This document shows positions 10,561 to 19,923 of a stretch of DNA of 64,000 nucleotides, piece after piece. Within the stretch, counting starts at the first letter, position 1; the number at the start of each line of letters is the position of its first letter. Under the pieces are notes generated by a model. The model ran no database searches and was not told where the DNA came from. It saw nothing but the letters and a program-made list of their open reading frames with translations. The stretch is from Onthophagus taurus (taxonomy: Eukaryota > Arthropoda > Insecta > Coleoptera > Scarabaeidae): assembly GCF_036711975.1 (NCBI RefSeq), contig NW_027248947.1, forward strand, positions 682,001 through 746,000, written 5' to 3'. The translations under genes were made by a program, and so were the position numbers.

Positions 10561-10900
10561 GTTTAGAGTTTTTTCTTTTCACTTTCGGAAATAAAAAATA
10601 ACACGGTGTCTACGCGATCACGAACAAATGCTATTAACTTTTCGGTAACCAGAACATCCTTTATATATCTATTGTCTTTAAATAATAAAACAAGTTGTAG
10701 ATAATTGCGGTGAAAAACAGATAGTAGTTTCAAAAGAAAACAAAAAACCACAAACGGATGACAGTTGGACAAGATAATTAATTCTACTTCAAAAAACAAA
10801 AAACCACAAATGTATAAACAAGTGGAAAAATTTTTATTTACATAGAACCCAAATAAGTTTGTCGTTACATAGATTAAATCACATTTGATACATAACATAT
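10561..10900. other. AT-rich spacer between polB and the metalloproteinase gene
   Basis: A 111-codon ORF on the minus strand (10,563-10,898) is Phe/Leu/Ile-rich with no recognisable domain. It spans low-complexity sequence with repeated ACAAAAAACCACAAA, so I do not call it a gene. Confidence 0.5.
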
Positions 10901-12568
10901 TTAATTTTCCGCTGGAATTGTGATATTTGATGAAATTATTGTAGACAATATATATTTGAGTTGATCAATTAAAGACTTATAGGGACAAGATATACCCAAT
11001 AAAGATAGGTTCTTTTCCGAACTACTCACAACCTCTTTTAAATATTCATTGTAACGGATAATTATATCCCCAACAAAGAAATTTAATAAACCGTCAGACG
11101 TTTTATATACACCACTGAAGTTGTTTGGAATTCCCCGAAAGAATTCATCTGCAGACATTATAATCTTTTTTCTTCTGTAAAAGTACTCATCTACCTGGAT
11201 GATGTAATGTTTATCGAAAAAGATGTATGTCAAACCGTAATTACTGGTAACCACACCTCTAATTTTACTTACATCAGTTAAACCTAATTCCGTTTCAGAA
11301 AATCTATATTTATACCTTACAGTTAAACTCTTAATTTCAATTATATATATTTCATTTTTGATAATAAATGTGAATAGGCCATTTGAATCTACTGACACTA
11401 CATAGTCATAGTCGCTATTGTCTAAAACCCCTCTCAAGGGGTGTATCCAATCTAAAATGTTTACAGCTTCGGATTGAATCGGTTTTTTAGTCTTTAGATC
11501 AATTAACCAAACCCACTGCTTAAAGAAAACGTAGACTATTTTATCGTAAATTAAAAATGCTGTGAACTTTTCATCCACATCACATATATGGGAGACGTTT
11601 ACAGTTGAGACTGATGTTGACCTTATTGTTGTTGTTGATGGTGATGGCCTTACTGTTGTTGTTCTTGTTGTTGTTGTTGTTGTTCTTGTTGTAGTCGAAG
11701 TTTGAGTTCTATTTGTAGTGGGAATTGAGGTTGTTGTAGAGATACTAGGTTTATCAAGTGATTTACGTCCATAGATTCTCTGTATATTATCAATATCATG
11801 CTGACTTAAGGTTTCAACTCCACCATAATATGCATACATTACGGAATCATTTCGATTATTATGATCTAATCCTAAAGAGTGACCAATTTCATGTATAATA
11901 ACAGGTAATAAATTGACTTCATTTTCGTTATTATTAGTGAAATTCCAATTCTCGTCTATGTCTATATGAATTTCAACTTTAACTTTATGTATACTCGGAT
12001 ACTCTGCATGAGCTAGCACACCTTCTTTACAATCAAATTTAGCGGGGCAATTTATCCTAGGATTTTGGATAAGTGTATGATTCACACTTCGGAACCCGAT
12101 TAAAATGTTAATATCTCGATAAGTTTTTTGAAACTGTAAATTTATATGCTCAGACCAAACGTTAAACGCCTTTCTAAATAGCTCTACGGACTGTAGATGA
12201 TATGGTTGGAACAAACCCCATTTAATTTTAGTAAAGTTCCACTTACGCGTTATATGTTTATAGTTTAAATTTGTATAAACATCCAAATTACCACATCGGG
12301 GTTTTAACAGTAGCTTTAATGTATCATTATCAGCCTCCCCTGTTATAGGGAGATGATAGTAATTTTGAAAGTGAGATAGACCTTCAGCTAACATTTCCTG
12401 ACGATCTAAATGTAAATTGGGTTGTTCGTCAAAGTCCACCGCCGAAATATGTCCATACTTAACAAGAAGGTTATAAATATCATCAGTATCGTCGTTTAAC
12501 ATTCCAGATATATATTTCAATATATATATCAACAGGTAAATAGATTTAAAATTAATATGGGGGTACAT
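10901..12568 (-). CDS. Matrix metalloproteinase with hemopexin-like domain, Polinton-borne
   Basis: 555 residues, intact and intronless. A hydrophobic N-terminus (about 8-22) suits a signal peptide. The prodomain ends in the cysteine switch KPRCGNLD (C92). The catalytic domain has LAHAEYP, the zinc site HEIGHSLGLDH (H226, E227, H230, H236) and a Met-turn at M244. A Thr-rich linker (about 277-325) leads to a hemopexin-like domain closed by C329 and about C528. MMPs cleave extracellular matrix. Polymerase and DVQG genes of the same element flank it on the same strand, with 98 bp to the DVQG gene. Host-derived MMPs are known in some insect viruses, where they are linked to tissue breakdown; a similar role here is inferred. 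It is undamaged although the polymerase is dead. Confidence 0.93.
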   Translation of the reverse strand: MYPHINFKSIYLLIYILKYISGMLNDDTDDIYNLLVKYGHISAVDFDEQPNLHLDRQEMLAEGLSHFQNYYHLPITGEADNDTLKLLLKPRCGNLDVYTNLNYKHITRKWNFTKIKWGLFQPYHLQSVELFRKAFNVWSEHINLQFQKTYRDINILIGFRSVNHTLIQNPRINCPAKFDCKEGVLAHAEYPSIHKVKVEIHIDIDENWNFTNNNENEVNLLPVIIHEIGHSLGLDHNNRNDSVMYAYYGGVETLSQHDIDNIQRIYGRKSLDKPSISTTTSIPTTNRTQTSTTTRTTTTTTRTTTVRPSPSTTTIRSTSVSTVNVSHICDVDEKFTAFLIYDKIVYVFFKQWVWLIDLKTKKPIQSEAVNILDWIHPLRGVLDNSDYDYVVSVDSNGLFTFIIKNEIYIIEIKSLTVRYKYRFSETELGLTDVSKIRGVVTSNYGLTYIFFDKHYIIQVDEYFYRRKKIIMSADEFFRGIPNNFSGVYKTSDGLLNFFVGDIIIRYNEYLKEVVSSSEKNLSLLGISCPYKSLIDQLKYILSTIISSNITIPAEN

Positions 12569-12665
12569 CTTAACTTGTTGTATGTTAAGGACTGAATGAA
12601 TGAAAGTTCAATAGTTTACAAAATATATATATTTATTTTTTATAGTACAATACATTTTGATTGGT

Positions 12666-13184
12666 TTACAGCATAAATTTCGATTGGTTTACATAATTTT
12701 TTAATATTAATGCGTTGTTTTGCGAACATACGGCTGGGAACCCGTTATGACACCAACACACATCTAACGAAACATTTAATTTAATCTCTTCGGCTACATT
12801 ACATTTTTCTAGCGATAGGTCGATAATCTTTAAATTTCTACAAAATCGATTTGGATGGCATGGACGATTTTTCAAAAAATGTGCCTTCTGGTTCCCCTTC
12901 ACATAGATGAGATCATAGTTTGAAATGGTATCATCGAGCAGCTTCAAACCCATACCTTGATTGATCCAGCCATCGTTAAAACCCAATCGATGATGATGCC
13001 GTTCTAAATATCTACAAAACTTCTGGTCCTTTTCGTTCAGCGCTCGGAATGGTTTGCTTGACTGAAGATGTAAATGTAACGTGTGGGATGTGTCTAAATC
13101 TATGAGAGTGACTTCTCTGGCTTCAAATTCTGAATCGACTTGAACACCTTGAAGATCTACAACTGCCGTACGTCTGAATGCCAT
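12666..13184 (-). CDS. DVQG-family protein (uncharacterised, Polinton-associated)
   Basis: 172 residues, intact. Homologues in this window are at 19,070, 28,514 and 56,917. Shared features are an N-terminal VVDxQG, then EVTLxDI, a central LExxHHxLxxxDGWINQ, VKGNQK, and a C-terminal CWxHxGxPAVCSQNN block. The Asp/Glu-rich N-terminus, His and C-terminal Cys/Asn block recall a degenerate RNase H or DEDD-exonuclease layout, but catalytic residues are not convincing. Function unknown. In Polinton 2 the homologue follows the capsid gene at the element's right end. A TATATATA stretch about 35 bp upstream may be a promoter. Confidence 0.6.
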   Translation of the reverse strand: MAFRRTAVVDLQGVQVDSEFEAREVTLIDLDTSHTLHLHLQSSKPFRALNEKDQKFCRYLERHHHRLGFNDGWINQGMGLKLLDDTISNYDLIYVKGNQKAHFLKNRPCHPNRFCRNLKIIDLSLEKCNVAEEIKLNVSLDVCWCHNGFPAVCSQNNALILKNYVNQSKFML

Positions 13185-13408
13185 GATGGTAACTAATGTG
13201 TGTGCATAGCATGGACGTCATATATATAGTCAATGGTAGTTGTTTTTTTCCACGGTTAACCACATTTTATCATTGTGGACATCCTGTTTGTCTATAACGT
13301 CCTGCACCTGCATCTGCACAGTTGTTTTTCTCTGTGGCTGACCACATTTTTTTATCAATGTGGATATCCTGTTAGTTTATGACTACCGACACCTCACCAC
13401 TCAATGGT

Positions 13409-13609
13409 TTATATGTATACATGCAGTCTCGAATTTGTTTTTTCTAAAGGGGTTGTTACTGCTATATATTGCTCTTGAAGCAAAGGTTCAGATGTATGGT
13501 TCCTTGTTTTAATGGGGTTTGTTCCAACCATATCCTCCACAGTCCGTAGAGCGTCCCCAGTAACTATAAGAATTCCATCCGCCAACGGTATAATTTGATC
13601 AGAAACCAA
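13409..13609 (-). pseudogene. Chimeric fragment: orphan 213-aa gene piece joined to DUF8207-like N-terminus piece
   Basis: One open frame reads QIIPLADGIL, as in the orphan protein at 18,274/29,167, then LLQEQYIAVTTPLEK, as in the N-terminal part of the structural protein at 51,216-52,331. The two sources are separate genes elsewhere in this window. This is a recombination scar inside Polinton 1, not a working gene. Confidence 0.6.
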
Positions 13610-14022
13610 TCTGTTTTACCCATCCAACCGATTTTCAGTTTGAAAAAGTATCGGTGTTACAACTGATAAAAGCGGTTGGTCAGATAAAACAGATCGGTTA
13701 AAACCGGCCTGTTAAAATTTATCTGCTAAAACAGTTTATATAACAACCTGTGACAATCCTTAACGTCCCCCAGTAATTATAAGAATTCCATCCGTCAACG
13801 GTATAATTTGATCAGAAACCAATCTGTTTTACCCATCCAACCGCTTTTCAGTTTGAAAATGTATCGGTGTTACAACCGATAAAAGCGGTTGGTCAGATAA
13901 AACAGATCGGTTAAAACCGGCCTGTTAAAATTTATCTGTACCAATCTGTTTTACCCATCCAACCGCTTTTCAGTTCGAAAAAGTATCGGTGCCGATAAAA
14001 GCGGTTGGTCAGATAAAACAGA
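13554..14022. repeat. Tandem repeats of about 210 bp (2.5 units)
   Basis: Units begin near 13,554 and 13,766, with a partial third near 13,941. Each contains AAGCGGTTGGTCAGATAAAA and ATCGGTTAAAACCGG. The same motifs follow the PLA2 stop codon in both other Polinton copies (45,640-45,730 and 52,400-52,510). The first part of each unit derives from the orphan 213-aa gene. This looks like an amplified recombination junction. Confidence 0.7.
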
Positions 14023-14033
14023 AGGCTCGATAA

Positions 14034-14532
14034 ATACTTTAGTCTTTACGGGAATCATAAATGGTTACATCTTTTGAATGACGTAGCTAAAATTTATAAC
14101 GCTTCAAAGCATAGGACTACAAAGCTAGCTCCTAATTTAATAAATTCTAAATCTATTGAAAATCAGCTTCTCAGTACAGTCTACAATTTCATAAAAATTA
14201 CTGGTAAATGAAAGTCTAAAGTTGGTGATACGGTACGAATCAGTAGACATACACATGTTTTCGATAAAGGATACCTACCAAATTGGACTACTGAATTGTT
14301 TAAAATTGCTAAAGTTCAGATAACAAACCCTGTAACATATTTGTTGGAGGATATGAATGGTCAACCCATTTCAGGAGCATTTTATGAATTTGAGCTCAGT
14401 TTATCTAAACAACCTGACGTTTATCTCGTTGAAAAAGTGATAAGAAGGAGGAAAGGGGATAGATTGTACGTGAAATGGTTAGGTTTTGATTCGTCTCAGA
14501 ACAGTTGGATTTCTAAAGAAAATGTATTGTAA
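14034..14532 (+). pseudogene. Polinton integrase, C-terminal remnant with chromodomain
   Basis: From about 14,034 the sequence resembles the region after the catalytic core of the Polinton 2 integrase (SKHRTTKLAPN). It has a stop at about 14,211, then continues through GDTVRIS, PNWTTELFKI and NPVTYLLED to a chromodomain ending VKWLGFDSSQNSWISKENVL. The catalytic DDE core is missing, so this copy cannot integrate DNA. Its position at the right end on the plus strand matches a terminal integrase gene in Polintons. Confidence 0.8.
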
Positions 14533-14743
14533 AGATTAAATATACATTTTATTGGTTTAAATAAATTTTTTCATTTAATACATTGTTTTTTATTTAAAAT
14601 ATAGTTGTTTTTTCACGCGCATTTCCGCTTGTGGTTAACAAACTTTCCATAGCAACTGTTGGTAAAAGATAAAAAGATAAAAAATAAAGATTATCGAAAG
14701 GAAAGTTCGAGAAACAATAGAAATACTCACATTATAAAAAAAA

Positions 14744-15136
14744 TTAAACTTCATTTAAATTTACAAAATTTAAAATATCCATTAGATAGGTAGAACCTTT
14801 AAAGATCAATCCGATAGAATTGATTGAAGATGTTAAAATTGTAAACGTATCATCCTTTAATATCTCATCTTCATAACATTTAGGTATATAGACTTTAAAA
14901 TCCTCCAATTCAATTAAAACTTTGGGATATGTACTACTCGAATTAACATGTCTCTCAATTCCTATTATACGATATACTCTATTACACTCCAAACGAGAGA
15001 CTCTAACCAAGGTTTTACTGGATCTTGCATATATATTGTTAAGTAAATCAAGTTTACTATTCAATGACGCACCAATTTGATTAAAATTTTCCATTTGTAA
15101 CCGATATAGAACCGATGAAATCAATCTGTGGGACAC
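14744..15136 (-). CDS. Small protein, second OB-like subfamily
   Basis: 130 residues, open throughout. The block IGIERHVNSSSTYPKVLIEL followed by EDFKVYIPKCYEDEILKDD parallels the ELEAGF/LPxRIAEVI block of the TIR-encoded family, so I take it as a divergent paralogue. It sits just inside the right TIR, and a remnant sits just inside the left TIR (1,637-1,840). The initiator Met may be internal (MENFNQIG). Function unknown; a DNA-binding role is speculative. Confidence 0.5.
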   Translation of the reverse strand: MSHRLISSVLYRLQMENFNQIGASLNSKLDLLNNIYARSSKTLVRVSRLECNRVYRIIGIERHVNSSSTYPKVLIELEDFKVYIPKCYEDEILKDDTFTILTSSINSIGLIFKGSTYLMDILNFVNLNEV

Positions 15137-15477
15137 AACTGATTAAAATGTTATTCTAAGTAAATAGATAATAAAATAAAAAAATAACACGTGCATAATA
15201 AAGTAAAACCACAAAAACCGCAATTATCACAACTGAGAAATACATCTGCAAAAAATACAGTGGCGAACAAACGAAATACCACGAAAAACAAATTACCACA
15301 AAAAAACAGATAAATTTCTTCGGATGACAACATCGGGAAATAGGACAGATAGAAAATTAATATAAAATGTGGTGAAAAAGACATTATAGAATTAGTTCAA
15401 TCTAAACCAGAACATAAACATCAAATTATAAAAAGATGAGTTATAAACAGCCATCAAGCCTATTTGATTCAGCAGCC
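15137..15477. other. AT-rich stretch without a gene
   Basis: Only a hydrophobic, low-complexity minus-strand ORF (15,151-15,384) appears. It shares CCACAAAAA-type low-complexity sequence with 10,740-10,830. No feature is supported. Confidence 0.5.
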
Positions 15478-16543
15478 GAGGTTGTGAATTTATGACTAAA
15501 AAAAGAATTCATGTATTTGAGCTTTACGGGATGTTGCCCATCGAAATCATATTGAGATTGTGGAGAACATAGTTTACCAACCATTGGGATGTGTTGGGAA
15601 CACTTAGGATCGATTTATTTTTTATACTGTGAGTAATATCTATTGTTTCTCGAATTTTCCTTTTGATAATTTTATTTTTTTTAATTTTATCAACAGTTGT
15701 TATTGGAAATTTGTTTATCTAGAGAGATGTTATTGCGTCTAACCACATTATTTTTTTTTGCGGTTACATTATCTCTACCGCCTGGTGCGAAATTTATTCA
15801 TTCCGAACTTACACTCCAAGCTGTTCACTTGAAGTTTATACACCGCTTATTGAAAAGATGGAACATCTAAATCGTTTAGGACAGTGTGAATTTTTACCTA
15901 AGAAAAAAGTGAGTGATTTACATTTACATACACCGTATCCAATTGTAGCAGCTAAACGTATTCCAAGCCGAGCTTGGCCTATGGTAATTGTTGAACTGGA
16001 AGCTGGATTTATTGTGAAGCTGCTGAAATTGTTGAACTACGTGAAATGTGTTTGGTATATCTTGGAGAACTTGAACTTAACAAGACATGTGCTGTGCAAT
16101 AGATTGAATTTATAAAGAAGAAGAAGAAGAATATTGGTTCAAATGATGAAATTCCTTCGGCATCTATTTCTTAAATGTAGTCATTTCAAGTTAATCACAG
16201 ATTATATTATATATTGGTTTTTTTATATATTATGCTAATATAATTTATTGTTAATTTGAAATGTAATGATTTTTTTTTATTTTTAATCCTATATTCCCAC
16301 CACCACCACCATTTAATTTTTCAGCTCTAGTTACGCTAATTTACAGTTCAATTCTCAATCATAGCTAGCGTCATTATATTTAAATTTTTCTGTTTAATTT
16401 TATAAAAAATTCCTAAATCTAGTACTTACACCACTCAATCATAGGTGGCGTCATTGTATTTAAATTTTTCTATTTAATTTTCTAAAAATCCCTAGATCTC
16501 TAGTTACTTTTAATACCAACCTAATTTTTTTCCCCTAATTTTT
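15478..16543. repeat. Polinton 1 right terminal inverted repeat (outer end lost)
   Basis: Inverted copy of 541-1,640. It ends at a run of T directly joined to a Tc1-type element that lacks its own outermost bases. The junction falls in a TTTTT/TTGG stretch, so the Polinton end and the Tc1 end were lost together in one deletion or recombination. Confidence 0.85.
15858..16173 (+). pseudogene. OB-like TIR gene, right copy, internally deleted
   Basis: Near-identical to 909-1256 through ELEAGFIV. A deletion of about 35 nt then removes the LPTRIAEV region and shifts the frame, so the open frame ends early at 16,115. Original-frame sequence (polylysine and the Ser-rich end) can still be traced to 16,173. 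The left copy is intact, so the two TIRs are no longer homogenised. Confidence 0.75.
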
Positions 16544-17859
16544 TTGGAAATAATTCACGAGCACACCCTATATAATCTGAACGCGTGAAGATAAATCCAT
16601 AATATTTGCCGAGCACAAAGCTTTACTGTAGACGAGTTTATTCAGCGAGTTTCGAGTTGATCCTTCGCGGCATTGTTTACTGAGCCGCCCTTCCAAGTGG
16701 AACAATCCGTCGCTATGGAGACCGAAGTGGATGGAAAATACCGGTCGTTTTTAGTGTGGTGTGAGGGACCACATTGTTATCGTACTCTGTGCGCAATGGA
16801 TGAGCGATCGCGTTACTTAAGCGAGTTTGGGCGAGGAATGTTTGTGGGTATGTACATTGAGGGTGTATCGTTCCGTGAAATTGCGCGTCGTCTCGAGCGG
16901 TCGTTATCGGCAGTGCAACGGGCATGGCGAGAATGGTCTGAGGAAGGACATAGGTACCTACAGCCGCGGCCGGGACGGCCCTGCGCGACCCCAGCACACG
17001 AGGATCGCACTCTTGTGCTCAGCGCTTTAGCGTCGTGTGCATCCTCCTCAAGGCAACTTGGAGCTGTTTGGCCACCGGCAGGGGAAGGCTCACTCACTAC
17101 GCGAACTGTATGGCGGCGTTTGGTAGATAGTGGACTGCGCGCGCGTCGTGCGATACAGCGGATTCCAGTAACACCCGAGCACCGCAGCATACGTCACGAG
17201 TGGGTCAACGCTAGGCATTAGTGGGTTGCCGAGTAGAGGGACATTTTGTTTTCCGACGAATCAAGATTCGAATTGACGACCGGTGATGCGCGAATTTTAG
17301 TTCGTCGGAGACGTGGTGATCGTCTACTCGAGCAGTGCGTGCAAGAATGCCCTATCCACCGACAACCGAGCATTATGGTTTGGGGTGCTATTACACATGG
17401 TTGTGCTTCCCTACGTTCGGCGGCGTCCAGGTCTCCTATACATGCACGATAACGTCCGAACGCACATCGGGCGTATTGTACAGACCTTTGTGGAAGAGCA
17501 TCGTATACGAATGCTTCCTAGGTCAGCTCGTTTTCCGGATCTGAGTCCAATCGAACATGTTTGGGAAATGACTGGTCGGAGACTTCAACGTTATCCGGCT
17601 TCCTCGGCTAACCAGTTGGCCATCCCTCTCGCTACAATACAGCGACGTATAGACTCCATGCCACGTCGTGTAGCGATGGTACGCGAAGCTCACGGGGGAT
17701 ACTCTCGCTATTGATGTTTCATCTCCCAGCAGAGCTGTGCCGCTCTCCATGTGAGAGTAAGTTACACTACTTTAGTACTACTTCCATACCAAATTTTATT
17801 CCGCTAGACACACGCGTTCAGATTATACAGGGTGTGCTCGTGAATTATTTCCAACAGTG
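16544..17859 (+). mobile_element. Tc1-type (DD34E) transposon, left-arm copy, left end truncated
   Basis: Ends are GGAAATAATTCACGAGCAC and its inverse. The right end finishes CCAACAGTG next to TA (17,860-17,861); the left end lacks the outer CACTGTT. It is an inverted copy of 30,223-31,602 and lies at the same position in the same gene (ELEAGFVI block), so it was present before the arms were duplicated. Confidence 0.88.
16673..17714 (+). pseudogene. Tc1-type transposase, broken
   Basis: Two HTH regions (SFREIARRLERSLSAVQRAWR and a second around RTVWRRL) precede catalytic FSDESRF, MHDNVRTH and SPIEHVW. I count 34 residues between the second Asp and the Glu (DD34E). A stop follows NARH at about 17,221. 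A deletion of about 70 bp near 17,402, relative to the sister copy, shifts the frame. Such proteins cut and paste DNA at TA; this one is inactive. Confidence 0.85.
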
Positions 17860-17861
17860 TA

Positions 17862-18020
17862 AATTACGAATCCAGCCTCCAGTTCAAGTACCACGGACGG
17901 CCAAGAACACTTTTTAAACCGTTTCGCGCACTTAATTGGGTATGGAGTGTCTGGTTGAAGCTCAGAAATTGATTTTTTCGGTGGGAAATTACACTGACCC
18001 AATTGACTTAGACGAGACAT
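17862..18020 (-). pseudogene. OB-like TIR gene, 5' part only (left arm)
   Basis: Encodes the first half of the family (LGQCNFPPKKSISELQPDTP, then ELEAGFVI). The Tc1 element inserted at a TA cuts it off. The second half, present beyond the transposon in the right arm (31,603-31,749), is missing here because the far side of the Tc1 element is joined to Polinton 1. Confidence 0.75.
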
Positions 18021-18273
18021 GGTTCGTTTTGTAGATTAATAATAATAAAACGTAACCTGTTAGCTTGGAAAATAGCCGCCAAACTAAATAAATTAATTTA
18101 GAACATGTATTTATATGTATGAAAAAATGGGGGGTGGGAGAAATGTGTAATAGAAGTTTCTAGAAGGATGATGTAATTCGGACGTCAGCTGTTATTGTTA
18201 TCTAAAATGCGAATTAAGCAGTTTTTTGTTGTAACGCGAGTATTCGTCAACATTCTTAATAGTAAGTTTAACC

Positions 18274-18915
18274 TCATGAAATCATATCAATATATTCCAT
18301 TAAGTAATAATTTATTTCAGATAAATTTTGCAAGCAAAATTCTCGAATTAATTTTAACTTATCCTTTGAAAGTTTAGTGGTCATAGTAAAATCAATGTAA
18401 TCATTAAAATGTAAATTGTCCAATACTTTTAATTTGTATGAAATTAAAAATTCCTTAGATAAAATATCTTGAACTTCCATCAAGGTCAATATAATCGGAA
18501 TAAAAAAATTATTTTCAGACTCCGTATCTTCATATGTGATGCACACACAATTCTCAACGTCCGTAGTAACTCTAAGAATTCCATCCGCTAACGGTATAAT
18601 TTGTTCAGAAAACTTCATTTTAAAACGGGTGGTTTTAAATACATTAATCAATTGTTCCCAATCTTCACGTAGAAAAGAGAGTATATGCGATTTAGATTCT
18701 ACATCATTACAAAATTTAAAAATCAATTTTACACATGTTATAAAACCTCTCGCCACACTAATACCAACTTTTATATTAAATCTATCGATGGAATATAAGG
18801 TTTCACCAATAAATTTATTTTCTTTCTCTATATCATCACGAAACTTCTTCCATTGTTTATTAATTGATACCCAGTAAGGGTTTTCAGAAATCTCACACCC
18901 AGTGTTAACAGCCAT
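18274..18915 (-). CDS. Orphan 213-residue protein (left-arm copy)
   Basis: Open throughout and identical to the right-arm copy (29,167-29,808) except Lys/Asn in the FKMxFSEQ segment. Mixed alpha/beta character with several Lys-rich helices, no signal peptide or membrane segment. Contains QIIPLADGILRVTTDVENC and a charged, helical C-terminus. I recognise no family. It lies between the DVQG pseudogene and the OB-like gene, in the same order in both arms. Repeats at 13.55-14.0 kb carry a fragment of it, so it belongs to the Polinton-associated gene pool. Confidence 0.55.
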   Translation of the reverse strand: MAVNTGCEISENPYWVSINKQWKKFRDDIEKENKFIGETLYSIDRFNIKVGISVARGFITCVKLIFKFCNDVESKSHILSFLREDWEQLINVFKTTRFKMKFSEQIIPLADGILRVTTDVENCVCITYEDTESENNFFIPIILTLMEVQDILSKEFLISYKLKVLDNLHFNDYIDFTMTTKLSKDKLKLIREFCLQNLSEINYYLMEYIDMIS

Positions 18916-19069
18916 GTTTCATCAAATTCAGTTGTACACTGAATAGATTTATTTTTTGAAATGATATGATATATTTCACACCCCCCCTCCTTCTCACAAT
19001 AAATTTTACAACTATTATAATAATAAAACTACAATCAATTTTTTATTTAAACACTATTATATTTACGAC

Positions 19070-19570
19070 TTAAATACAAGTAACATTATGTTGATTACAT
19101 AAAAATTTTTGTGAAATTAATTCATTGTTTTGTGAACATACTGCTGGAGAGCCGGTGTGGAACCAACATTGATTGGCGGTTGAATTTAATTTAGCCCCAT
19201 CCTCTTCCGCAAATTCTAACGCAATATCAGTTATTAGTATTGAATTGTTGTTACGTATTTCCAAAAACTGCTTCTTTTGATTTCCCTTAACAAATATTTG
19301 ATCGTAGGAGGAAATTAAGGTATCAATTACATTTAGACCTTCTGATTGATTTATCCACCCATCGCTATATAACAACCTGTGATGGTTGCGTTCCAAATAT
19401 CTCACTGATCTTTGATCTCGAACGTTTAATTGTTGGAATGGTATACTAGCTTTTAAGTGTAAATGTATTATGTAGTCGGTGGTGATATCCAGAAGAGTAA
19501 ATTCTTAAACTTCGAATTTAGAACTGAAGTAAAAACCCTGAACGTCTACAACCGCGATTTTGAACTTCAT
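19070..19570 (-). pseudogene. DVQG-family gene with nonsense codon (left arm)
   Basis: Starts MKFKIAVVDVQGFYF. A TAA replaces the Lys codon after KFEV, where the Polinton 2 homologue reads KFEVKEFTLLDI. The rest is open and ends in HNVTCI. The same stop is in the right-arm copy (28,514-29,014), so the gene died before the inverted duplication. Confidence 0.8.
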
Positions 19571-19596
19571 ATTGTAAACTAACATATGACCTCATG

Positions 19597-19897
19597 TGTC
19601 AACCAACCACAACGCCCGGTTGATAGGGTTTTACCCAAGGGCGCCTATTTAAGGCGGCCGGGTTTCCATCAGCGGGCAATTCCAACCAAACTCCGAAGCG
19701 ACAACAACAGCGACAACGATAACAGCGACAACAGCAGCGACAACAAGCCAGCACTTCAACCGCCAATTCGAAGACGACCCCTTTCGTCTTAAAAAAACCT
19801 TTGAGGGTTTTTTTTTTGTACATATTTTGTAAATAAATTATTTCGTTTTATTCAACAACTGTTGTTTCTTCTTCGGCGCAATCCATCCCCCGTAACA
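19597..19897 (+). repeat. Gypsy 5' LTR
   Basis: 301 bp, TGTCAACC...GTAACA, with CGACAAC-type tandem repeats at about 19,698-19,745. A TTGGCGCCCAACG primer-binding site follows directly (about 19,899-19,911). AATAAA-like sequence occurs at 19,832. Confidence 0.85.
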
Positions 19898-19923
19898 ATT
19901 GGCGCCCAACGTATGGCCCGATA

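Larger units (their letters stand above)
440..16543. mobile_element. Polinton 1 (Maverick/adintovirus-like), degraded
   Basis: About 16 kb, the usual size for the family. It starts AGTAGTGTAAGAATGCC, like Polinton 2 (AGTAGTGTAAAAAGGCC). Inverted termini of about 1.1 kb lie at 541-1,640 and 15,478-16,543. Contents in order: TIR with a small OB-like gene, DNA polymerase B (minus), matrix metalloproteinase (minus), DVQG-family gene (minus), repeats, integrase remnant (plus), OB-like gene (minus), right TIR. The last 100 bp of the right terminus are missing, cut off at a truncated Tc1 element, so the second target duplication cannot be seen. A solo LTR and a LINE are inserted in the polymerase gene. 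Confidence 0.85.

Noticed and set aside
10563-10898. 111-codon ORF between polB and MMP
   Set aside because: Low-complexity, hydrophobic residues over ACAAAAAACC repeats; no homologue within the window.
11594-11730. Microsatellite (GTT/GTTGTT) as a separate repeat feature
   Set aside because: It is the Thr-rich linker coding sequence of the MMP gene.
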